Source: Bugulina stolonifera (lineage: Eukaryota > Bryozoa > Gymnolaemata > Cheilostomatida > Bugulidae). From it: a stretch of 64,000 bases of DNA. The notes below the pieces were generated by a model, which had not been told where the DNA came from, searched no databases, and worked only from the letters and a program-made list of their open reading frames with translations. The stretch covers positions 9,268,391 to 9,332,390 of the forward strand of contig OW285195.1 in NCBI GenBank assembly GCA_935421135.1. The letters are read 5' to 3'. The position numbers and the translations under genes are program-made. Of this stretch, positions 1 to 12,400 are shown piece by piece. Each line of letters begins with the position of its first letter. Position 1 is the stretch's first letter.

Positions 1-34
1 TTGTTATCATTTTTTATATCTTCCTTCCCTACAG

Positions 35-2393
35 AAATAGCCTGTGAGCCTCCAGCTAATAACTCTATCTACGAGTACTCTGGTAACCTCACAGTAGATA
101 ACTTGATACCTCTGAATGAATCTTTACTACTGAAATGTGTGAATGGAATATCTTATGAGTCTCAGTGTAGTCAAGACGGTAATTTAAAGATTGGTAGATG
201 GATTCCTCCTCTCTCCTGTGGTACGTTGTTTATTTATTCCACATCAATATGTCATTATTTACCTGAAAATTAAGTACAATTATAGAATTTACATTACGAA
301 GAACTTTCCACTATTTCAGAATATCAAGAGTGTGAGAGAGTAGATCAACTTGATACATGGATGGATGAACTGGAGAACTTGAGAGTAGATAAAGATGATG
401 GAGTTGTCATTCCTTTCAACTCTAGTGTTACATTTGATTGTCTGGGTGACTATTCTGGTGAGAGTACCAGTTATACATGTCAAATGTAAGTATACTGTGA
501 AGTCTACTACACATTTATGTAGATGTCAGTTTCTACGCTAAATTTTTATTATAACTGTGAGCCCTATAGCCCAAAATGAGTCGGATCATTGGTGTCCACT
601 CTATGAAGATTTATAATAACTGTACTTGTAAAACTTGACACCTTGCTCATAATGTAAATCATTTGATCTACTGCATTTCCCTTTGATGTCTCTGATGCTG
701 TATTCACAATCTAGGCATAAAATATTTAACAGTTGGCCAACTTTCACCATTCTATTTCTTTACAGGGACCAATCTGGTAGTGCATCTCTACATTCAAAAA
801 CTGAAGGAGTTGTATCTAGTTGCAGTTGTAAGTAATTTGTTTGAAATCAGCAATATCTGTAGCACCATAGATAATGAAAAATTTAGTGAATATACATGGA
901 GCTAAGAAATATTTTGAAGTTAGTTGCTGTTAGTATAATGAAAAACCCCTGCATTGGTATTATTGTAGCCACTACTATATGCTCAGCTCCTGTGATGCCG
1001 TACCATGTAACCTATAGTCTTTCACAGTACAGCACCAGCTGTGTAAATGGTGTCAGCTGCGATGTCGGTGATACAGTTACACTTCAGTGTGCGGGTATTG
1101 ATGGGGAAGTTATGAATGACCATATCTGTAAGGTTACTAGCTCTAATCACGCTGACTGGTTCCCTCCAACTACCTGTGGTAAGTTAAAGTAAATGTTAGG
1201 CTTTTTGGTTTACTAATATTTTAAACACGGGTGCACTAGCTATTATATATCATAATATTATGTTCACCCACTAGGCATATACATGTAACGTTGTAGATAC
1301 CCACTGTGGTCTCCCTCCTACACTCTATGGGCTAGAATGTACCAGAAACATTCCAGAGAATCTAAACTCTGGTCAACAGAGGTTCTCTAATGGTACCAGA
1401 CTGAGCTGTTCATGTTTAGATGGATTCCAAAGGATCTCTGATGATGTTTATATTACTTGTGATGGTAGTTCCGGAGAGTGGGAGTTGTCCCCTCCCAAAC
1501 CATGTTTACGTGAGTACTTTTAGTTGAATCATTTTAACGACTTCAAAGCTTTCTTGTCCAGACATGAAGAACCCTGATTACACTGTAGAAAGGGATATGA
1601 ATCACTGGGTTACTGAATGCATTTAGTAATATATTATCTATTATATTCTTAACTTATCTAGCATATTTTTATAGTTGAAACAGACGAAATACTAGCTCCT
1701 AATAACTCTCAACGCTTGCATGCTGAACTTAATGATCATCCAGTATCTACTATAGTCTGTGATGAAGGGCACTACCTTGATCTGTCATATCCTTATCAAC
1801 AACTTGTTCAGGATGTCACACCTACTGGTTCTAATCCAGTTACGGTCAGTGCATGTTTCAGTAAGTATAGGTGTAGACCTACCTAAATAAATCATAATAT
1901 AGCAAATCCAGTGATATGCAATCCATAATCTATTATTATCTGTTTCGGTTGATTGATGTTACAAAGTACTGTGTGCACTGTTCACTGTATACTCATTACT
2001 ACTATAATATAAACATGGTATCATACAAGGGTAATATAATACTACAGGAGGATGTCCAATGGATACTCTCATCTCTATATCCAATAACCTAACTACCACT
2101 CCATATAAGGAATTCTATGGTCCTGGTGAAGAAGTGGTACTAGACTGTGTTAACAATAACTATACACTGAAAGGTTTGGAGGGTAAGTTATATACTCACT
2201 ACTACCTATTCCCTATACATATATATTTGATTTATATACACAATCTGCATACAGTGTACTGTTTCGGTGTTTAACACCTCATCATATACATATACATATG
2301 CATGTGCTTATGCATATGTATATGTATGTGCATGTGCATGTGCATGTGCATGTGCATGTGCATGTGCATATGCATATACATATACATATAATG

Positions 2394-2433
<40 letters not shown>

Positions 2434-3444
2434 AGTACATGTACATGTACATGTACATGCATATATGTACATGCATATATGTACATGTATATGTATATGT
2501 ACATGTACATGTACATGTACATATACATATACATGATACATGTATATGCCGCATTGATATAAATTGACATTGCAACGTACATGTACATGTACATGTACAT
2601 GTACATGTACATGTACATGTACATGTACATGTACATGTACATATATGCATGTACATATATGCATGTACATATATGCATGTACATATATGCATGTACATGT
2701 ACATGTACATGTACATGTACATGTACATGTACATGTACATGTACATGTACATATACATGTACGTTGCAATGTCAATTTATATCAATGCGGCATTGTTGAC
2801 CAGGAGATAATAATGATGACTTGACTTATTTTAGTCTCGGAAAGAATATTCAAATGTATCCAAATTAGAGAATTCAGTGAGGAGACAAATACTGATCAGT
2901 CTGTGTTACAGTGGAACTCTATTCCCTCAGATGTTCAGTGTCAGGGTAAGTTTTACATGTATATTATAACTGTATATTCGTCATAACTATTGTATTTGTA
3001 TTTCTTTGTGCTATTTCAAGATCTGTAGCATGTGAAGTTATTCTCCCTCTAAAAGAGAGAGCAATTGCGCTAAGTTACTTCCATTTGGGATATAATATTT
3101 CTGATTGTTACCAATTCTAACTGAAAAAAGCTGTGTGGTATGTTATTCCTAGCAGTAATATGGAATAATTTGTCTTTTTGTTTTTCATAGCTGGAAGAGT
3201 GAGGACAATTCCTGAATATGCGGCACGAAAGTGAGTGTATTTTGTACATACATAGATGAATTTATGTAAAAATGAATATTTTGCAGCTTGAAACAATGTT
3301 TATAGTTTGACCATGCTGCTGTGTCTTTAACCGTTCTTATTTTCTTTTTCGTTTCTACTGATTGATAACTCCTAAAAATCCCACGATAATTACATTGTAT
3401 TTGTAATTGTATTTGTAGAACTTTTGGACCCACAGGATACACAG
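35..3444 (+). CDS. Unit 1 sushi/CCP-like block (six modules plus short linker)
   Basis: Exons: 35-220, 320-485, 766-827, 969-1178, 1297-1509, 1675-1860, 2048-2182, 2835-2945, 3191-3230, 3419-3444. The modules show the sushi pattern: a first Cys near Pro, an internal Cys after a hydrophobic strand, then W..P..C at the end. Clear examples are the module at 35-220 (starting CEPPANN, ending IPPLSC), 969-1178 (CSAPVMPYHV, ending WFPPTTC) and 1297-1509 (CGLPPTLYG, SCSCLDGF, ending PKPC). The second module is split by a phase-2 intron (485/766) and the sixth by the intron at 2183-2834, which holds a microsatellite and a palindrome. Two tiny exons (40 and 26 bp) encode a linker that includes TFGPTGYT. 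Several Asn-X-Ser/Thr sites are present. Sushi modules usually bind proteins or glycans. No ligand can be named. Confidence 0.8.
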
Positions 3445-6400
3445 GTATATGCCGTAATGCTTTCTTTGCATCATGTTTGCAGCTGCTTTAACTTGGTTTC
3501 AATCAGCTTGATATTCCTGTAAATAAAATATGGCCTGTCTACCAGTTGGTTATTGTTGATGGTTACCATTTTAGACCAGATAAAACTCGCAATAGTTCCA
3601 CCGAGTGGTGTTAAAGTGAGCTCCTCCTCAGGAAGTCGACATAGACTTGTGGATTACAGGCTAGATCAAGTATGGCAGTCTGAAGCATCATCTAATCAAT
3701 GGGTTATGTTAGACTATGGGATGTTTATATCTATCTTGGCAGTGAGACTCTACTTACCAATAGAAGCAGGTATGTATAATAACTCTTTGTTTTTGGGTCC
3801 AACCCACCTCTTGTCTATGTTATATGGAATGCACGCACATGATGTATATTCTAGTAGAATAGTTAGGTAGTGTGGTATTTAACAGCATACTATAAATATA
3901 TATGCATGTATATCTAAAATTATTATTATTTCAGGTATTCCATCTCTCAAGGAGTTATCTCTCCTCTCTACACTTGTATCTGATACTGAACTAACACCAG
4001 ATGCTGATGATATGTTGTGGATGCAACATATACACCTTCGCCAACCAATCAGTGATGAGATAAAAGACTTTAACTTTAACATTGGTGATGTGAGGTGTTA
4101 TAAACTGGCATTGGTTTGTAACAGTTCTGAAGGATTTGCTGTCAAGGAAGTCCAGACATACTATCTAGGTATAAGTTCACTTATAACATAATATGAATAC
4201 GAGTAATAAATAATTATTCTCCACATAGTTCCAGATCTGCCACATAATGTACATGTATATGTCCTTGTGCAAACTCTCCAATAGAGTCGTTAGCTAGTTC
4301 TTATTAGCACGTGTAAATTGTTGTTAGAAATAACATTTCACTGAACTTTAGAAAATCCAACTACATTGTATCTTCTATTTTTTGTTACCCTTCAACTTTT
4401 ACGAGTATAAAATCATGTCTCGTTAGACATTTACACTGTTTTAATGTGATGTCTCGTTCAACTGTATACAACTCTGCTATTTATTTCAGTCAATCTCCTC
4501 CACTCCAACTCTACAGTCAACAGTAGCAGTTCTATCAACAACTCCAATATACTGAATACTGTTGACGGAATAGTTACGCCTGCCAATGAGATTCATTACT
4601 TCATGTCTTCAACTGAAGCTGATCAATGGTTTGCTGTGTATCTGGGTCAAGGATACTTTGTCATTGATATCCTATTGGTCAATAGTGCTGGTGGTAAGTA
4701 TATCATATCTACTCTCCACATCTATTAATAGAGTTATATATTTAATCTGCAATACAGTTCTATTACCTGTTTAATGATGCCATTCATTTTCTTTCATAGA
4801 TAATGACACCTTCAACTCTACCCTTTACTATAAACTGGATACAGACCAGTCAGCCATCTATGTGTCAGATACCAATCTATGGACAGAAGTTGGTTCTATG
4901 AACATGGATACTCAAGATGGTCTGGTAGCCTCACTCCATGTCCAAATATTTGCTACTCATTTAGCTCTAGTTGGATCAAGTTCAAATGGTCTATTTATAG
5001 ATGAGTTTATTGTATTTGGTTACACACTGGGTGAGTTTATCATAGGCTACATAGCCAAACTGTACTGTTGCAGTGCAGCAGCTGCTTGGCTATGTTAGTC
5101 AGCAGCAATTTATCTGCAAGAATGTGTGTTTGAGTCCAACCAATGACCTGAAGGTTTTCGTCCGGAAGAAGGTTTTCCCTCTGTGCCATATCGAACTATT
5201 AATAATATCCAGCTCTAGGAGCCGTGGTGGCCCCTTGACTAGCTCTGCTATTGGGTAGCCATGTTAAAGAATTGTGTTTGGTGCTATGGATATTATTCAT
5301 GTTGTTATTCTTATTAGATCTGATTTTGGCTAAATAATGCCTAAACCATAGTACCTGGCATATAACTGATTTTTCTTGTAGATAACTATGCTTTGAACGG
5401 GACAGCTGCTCAGAGTTCTGACTACACAGATAGTGTTACTATAGCTAGCAATGCTGTTGATGGTGTAATATATGATGGATCTGTTTATGCTCAAACTGAG
5501 ACAGTTAGTCATCAGTGGTGGAGAGTTGACTTGATGGATGTACATCTTGTATACGCTGTCATAGTCTACTCTAGTCTTGATAGTAAGTCAGAGTTATCAA
5601 ATGAAATTTGTATGAATGCTGTATACTCTACATTGGATGTGAGATGAAGTAGTTTATAGCATCGGCTGCTGGGTGTTATCACAACGTAATGTACATGTAG
5701 CCATCTTTGTAAAATTTCAGGTCCTACCTCCACGGATATACAAATGTTGGGTAGTCAGGATGTGTCTGTACCAAAACCATCTCTATCCTCCTCCACATGG
5801 CCTATCAGTCTTTTGGAAATGTCTGAGATGACGTTTTCATATCTTGATATTCTTCTGGAAGAACCAAAATTGATACGTCACATCGCTGTATTGTCTCAAC
5901 AAAGCAATGGTTTACTCCTCTCTGAAGTACAGGTCATGGGTAATGGTAAGTGTTACTGGATATTTGTACTACAGCTACGCGTCCTACAACGAAATATTGG
6001 TTTTATGTATCGATAGATTCGTAGTAAGAGATAAAGTTGTCTTTTGGTTTAGGCTATACGTGTGTGTTCAAGACTGGTGAGAAACATTACGCAAACATGG
6101 CTAAAGATGGAACTGTGTTTAAACCTGCATATGCTGGAGATACATTTGAACTGGATTGTCATAAATCTATGTCAGTTGTCTGCCCTGATTGTTCAACTAG
6201 TGTGACGTGTTCTCTCAGCCTTGATAAATCAACTGGAGTATTTAATATGTACTGGAATATAACAGATGAACAGAAACTCTACTGTCAAGGTATTGATATT
6301 GCATTAACACCATAGCAGAGTTTACCATGTAACATGGTGATGGCATTTGCATATAAATTAGCCTTGAATTTCTTTTGGGATAATATGTGTTATAACATCT

Positions 6401-9400
6401 TCACTCCATAAATTATATTATGGGAACTTTTGCAATAGTTTTAATAACATCACTCACACAAGTGATTGTTTTATCTCCAATATAGTCATGCGTCGCGTTT
6501 TTACACACTTAGGATCTGATGTGTGTTTGACTGATGATATCGAATGGTCAGTACTTGGAGTTCCAGAAGTTGTTGAGCCAAGTGAAGACAACTCCTTCCT
6601 CTACCCTGGAGAGCACATGCCATATAGATGTGATGTCGGCCATGTTGGATTATCACATGACGGAAATCTAATGTCATTTGGCTTCATCTTATGCAGGTAG
6701 AGTGTGATCATTGGCTGTGGTGTTGTCAACCCCATGCGATATACTGTACCTACATGTAGTTTACTATCACTCTATGTTGTACTCAGACACTATTGCATGA
6801 GTTTGAATTATAATACCACTTTTTGGGTTTAACTATCACTCTATATTGCTCTGCGACACTATACGTGTTACAGCTCTGGTGGTGAATGGATGCTTGAAGA
6901 CATGGAAAGTATCTCTGCTTGTGTGAACCGTTCCTCAAATAAGAGAAACCTTGCTTTTAACAAAACTGCTTCCATTAGTTCCATCACATCTGGAAATCTC
7001 TCATATCTTGTTGATGGTTCATTTGATAACCTCCTCTCTACAAATGAGGAAGTTAACCAGTGGTGGAAGATGGACTTGCACAGTATATACAGTGTTACTG
7101 CAGTTGTTCTCTACACATCTGAAGGTATAGAATAGATTTGTGTTCTCTTCATTTCACCTTCATGCCACCTTTGATTAATATGACACATCCTATGGACTGC
7201 TTATATTTTTGTAAATTTTCCTGTCTTAGGTAATAGTATTTTAATCTTATTCTTGTACTATGTTTTCCAACAGGCTCTCTAGACCGATTTGGGATATTTT
7301 ACATACTGACCACGCTAACCACAGAGCCTTGGACTAAGCCATCACCAGTGTCTGGTTCATGGCGACCGGCTTTCTGGTTTGAAGGTCTTTCAGAACATCC
7401 AGTCATCACAGCACGGTTTAACAGTGGAATACCAGCCAGACATGTGGCTCTCCTATCTCTCCTTGATATCGGATTCAGTTTACTGGAAATAGAAGTTTAT
7501 GGATCTGGTATGTTACTAGGGAACAGTTGTATAATATTCACTGAACGCATCAATTATTACATTGATTAGATAACAATTTCCCTTTTACAATGGTTTAATG
7601 TAATTCACAGATAACCTGGCGCTCTCAAAACCAGTTCTTTACAGTGGAATTTCCTCTCAATCAAGATTTCCAAGAACATCAGTTGTTGATGGAATAGTAG
7701 GGAATAAGTTATTCTTGGCAGCTGATGATAAAACCAGCACATGGGTTATGGTAGATTTGTTAGAGATGTACAACTTGAGTTCAGTGTTTGTTTTCACTTA
7801 TGGTAAGTTTCCATAAGTTCACATCCAGTTACAAAGATTTGCATACTAGACTCCTGTTGACTGTTCAGATCATCTGGGGACTATTGTAATTTACAGTGTA
7901 CTAATATGGCATTCTACCACAACCCCACTTATTTAACAACTTGTACATAAAATAACCATCATGTGATGAAGTTCTGAAGTAAATGTACCTGAATTTAATC
8001 ATCCAGTTAGTTCAATTGAGTTTTTTATTTGTTTTGTGATCATAAACGGCAGTAGAACTGCACATCTTTGTAATATACAATATGTATATGTATATATCTT
8101 TCCTGAAGGTTCCCTGACAGAACAGACAGTTCTGCACTTGGCTGGTGGTAATGCAACCAACTGGGGTGTGGATCCTGTACAGAACTCTGATCTCTGGTCA
8201 ACTCATGTTACTCTCAATCACTCAGCTACCAATGAGTTCTCTGCTGTGTTTGATGGAACAGCAGCTATACAGCTGGTGTCTCTCCATGCAGAGAATGAAG
8301 GGTCTTTATTCATTGAGGAGTTATTGGTGTTTGGAACAACAGGCTCAGGTAACATCTGGTTTAGCTTTGGGGTGAAGTGTGCAAGTTTGTGGGGAATATT
8401 TTCTAATACGAACAATTTAAAATTTTGATTCATGCAAGCAGGTATTTAAATTTTTTAATAACATTTTGGAATAATCTGTTTTAGGTGTTCCGTCTTTGGA
8501 ATGTCGTGTGGAGAACATAGCTGTTGACCTGCCTGAATTGAAGGTAGCTAGTAGATATCTACTAGATGATGTAATATCTGTGGAACTTGGACAGGATTTA
8601 GCCATCTCTTGTCCTGACGGTGAAAGTCCAAACATAACAGACATTGATCAGCCATCAGTTGAGAGGATCAAATGCGGGTAAATATCTGATTACTTTATGG
8701 GTACATATAGGTTTGACTATTGCTTTTCATTAGTATCTATGAATAAGACTTTCCAATAACGGGCTTGTTCTATTGTTTGTTTTGCTCATATTTGTTTCTC
8801 TGATTTTAGCCTTGACAGTAAATGGGAAAGGGGTGAACCTCAAATGGAATATGATTGTTTACGTAAGTTTAACTTTTAATACCTTAATATTATTTTTTCA
8901 TTAAATGACATGAACCTAACTTTTAAATCTCACCATTGCTCACCAATGCTCACCATTTGATGCTTGTTCAAAGGTGTATCTCAATTATTGTGTGTGCATG
9001 TGACATCACTTTACACGGTTGAAAGGCTTCATTATGTGACCATTTGATGCAGTCGGTTAATATCCTATTTTCTTACAGAAATGGCCTGTGAACCTTCAGC
9101 TGACAACTCTACATATGAATACTCTGGTAACCTCACAGTAGATAACTTGATACTTCTGAATGAATATTTACTACTGAAATGTGTGAATGGAATATCTTAT
9201 GAGTCTCAGTGTAGTCAAGACGGTAATTTAAGGATTGGTAGATGGATTCCTCCTCTCTCCTGTGGTACGTTGTTTATTTATTCCACATCAATATGTCATT
9301 ATTTACCTGAAAATTAAGTACAATTATAGAATTTACATTACGAAGAACTTTCTACTATTTCAGAATATCAAGAGTGTGAGAGAGTAGATGAACTTGATAC

Positions 9401-12400
9401 ATGGATGAATGAACTGGAGAACTTGAGAGTAGATAAAGATGATGGAGTTGTCATTCCTTTCAACTCTAGTGTTACATTTGATTGTTTTGTTGGATATTCT
9501 GGTGATAGTACCAGTTATACATGTCAAATGTAAGTATACTGTGAAGTCTACTACACATTTATGTAGATGTCAGTTTCTACTCTAAATTTTTATTATAACT
9601 GTGAACCCTATAGCCCAAAATGAGTCGGATCAATGGTGTCCACTCTATGAACATTATTTTATTATACTTGTAAAACTGAAAACCTTGCAGAATGTTGGTG
9701 GTTTGGTCTACTTAACACTGCACCTCTCCTTTGATATATGATGTTGTATTCATAATCTATGCTTAGATCATTTCGCAGTTGGCTAATTACTGTTGTCAAT
9801 GTATTTGTTTCTTCACAGTGATGAATTTGGTAAAGCATCTTTGCAATCTGAAGGTGAAGGAGTTATCTCGGCTTGCACCTGTAAGTAATTTCTATAAAAT
9901 CAGCAACAAATGTTAATATGTAGATATTTTGAAATGTTCTGTGAATATACATGCTGTTGCCGCGCTGCTAGTTGTTGATGTTTGTTTGTCATTCATCTGA
10001 GAACCTTCTGCATTGTGTATTGTTGTAGCCACCGCTACATGTCCAGCTCCTGTGACACCATACCATGTGACCTATAACCCCTCTCAGTACAGCACAGACT
10101 GTGTCCATGGTGATGGATGTCAAGTTGGTGAAACAGTGTCACTTCAGTGTACATATGTAGATGGAGAAGTTATGAGTGAACATGTCTGTGATACGAGGTC
10201 TCACCAAACTGACTGGTTTCCTCTGCCTACCTGTGGTAAGTTAAAGTAACTATTGGAGGCCTGTCATAGTCTACCAATATTTTAAATATGGTGAACTGAT
10301 TTCATTTCAACTCAGAGAATCACTTATTTTCTAGTTTTGACATGAATGTGTTAATAGTGTTGTGACTGGTGTTCTGTATACATATCCAATGCACATCCCC
10401 CTTTGTTTCTGGTTAGTACCAATCTGTCTTGAAATTGCAGATTTGTGTCCTCTTACTCCTTCCACAGTCATGTGAAGCTATTGGTTTCAGCAGAAGCAGT
10501 GCGCAGAACTAAATATCATTTAATTAGTTTAGATGTTTAGTTTTCAAGTTTAAACTTTTTCAAAGACTTTACAATTATACTTAGCTTTAGTTCAGCTCTA
10601 CAATCTATTATACATACCCAGCCATTGGATTTCAACGCTAGCATAACTACTCTAAATATGCAACCCCTCATCATTGGGATAATTGCACTAAATTTATCAC
10701 AATAATATTACGTGTATGGAATGTTCACCAATAGCCATATAATATAACATTGTAGATACCTATCACTGTGGTATCCCTCCTACAATTTATGGAGTAGAAT
10801 GTACCAGAAACATCCCAGAGAACCTAAACTCTGGTCAACAGAGGTTCTCTAATGGTACCAGACTGAGCTGTTCATGTTTAGATGGATTCCAAAGGATCTC
10901 TGATGATGTTTATATGACTTGTAATGGGAGTTCTGGAGATTGGGAGTTGTCCTCTCTAATCCCTTGTATAGGTAAATATTATCCCCTCTCAATCCTTATC
11001 TGCATGAGTTTCTACACAGATTGGAGAAATGCAACCATAGCACAGCATAATGCAGCAATGAAGTCTTGCCAAGTTGTGTACAATGCCGTGGTAGTAGAAT
11101 TTCGGAAGATTAATCGCATTTGAATTAATAAACAACAATACTTATGGATGTTTTAGTATTATCTGTGATATTTATATAGTTGAAACAGATGAGATACTAG
11201 CTCCTAATAACTCTCAACGCTTGCATGCTGAACTTAATGGACATCCAGTATCTACTACAGTGTGTGATGGGGGACACTACCTTGATCTGTCAGGCACCTA
11301 TCAACAACTTGTTCAGGATGTCACACCTACTGGTTCCACTCTGGTTACAGTCAGTGCATGTATCAGTAAGTATAAAACTAAACCTACATGTAAGTAACTA
11401 GCTTATATAACAAACTCATTGATATGTAATCCGTAATCTGATGTTATATTTATCACTCTGTTTTTATTTATTGATTGATGTTACAAAGCATAAACTGTAT
11501 CAACACTGTCCACTGTATACTCATTACTACTATAATATAAACATGGTATCATACAAGTGTAATATAATACTACAGGAGGATGCCCTGTGGATACTCTCAT
11601 CTCTATATCCAATAACCTAACTACCACTCCTTATAAGGAATTCTATGGTCCTGATGAAGAGGTGGTACTAGACTGTGTTAACAATAACTATACACTGAAA
11701 GGTTTGGAAGGTAAGTTATATACTTAGTACTGTGGTGAATCAGCATAGCCTGCCACAGCATGAACTATAACTTGTACCAATAATCGTGTACATACAATTG
11801 ACATTGTTCTTATGTTTACTCTATTAACCATGCATTGACATTACCTTCCTATATATTCTCATACAAGCATTATTATAATCAACTGCTTATACATAGTGTG
11901 CTTTGTATTGTTATCACTAGCCAATCAGGCATGGTTTAACTATGCTATGCATGCAATTATCTATTTCCCCTGATTATATCTTCTAAGTCTTTTACCTGTA
12001 CATTTTTGGGGTCGATGTCTCAGAACATGGCCATATTTATATATTATACATATTGGGCTATTGTAAGCACTTTTTGTGCAAGGCCGACTCTTTTGGTGGC
12101 CGATGTCGGGCAGAACTACGCCATGTTGTTGTATAAGTTTTGGCCCGATACCTTATCGTATCTTTTTCCGGAAGTGTTATTAGTATAAAAGCCAACATAT
12201 TTTCTGTATCGAATCAGTTGTTGATTGCGCTCTAATAAAGCAACATCTCCTAACTCAATCTAGAGGCTTACTCTTGCAGGCAGGTAGCTCCACCCACAGG
12301 TCTTCTTAGACCTAAGCGGCTCGAGCTCATCTCATACTCGTTTAAGCAACTCTTTCTACACTCCTTGTGAGTCTAAATCATCGGACTTTAGCTGATCCCG

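Noticed and set aside
2267..2824. Overlapping Tyr-Met, Thr-Cys and His-Val repeat open frames on both strands
   Set aside because: Hexamer microsatellite with no stops in several frames; it lies within an intron.
6486..6512. Earlier acceptor giving an extension VMRRVFTHL to the Cys module
   Set aside because: The paralogous exon at 22786 begins at the residue corresponding to 6513, so the later acceptor is preferred.
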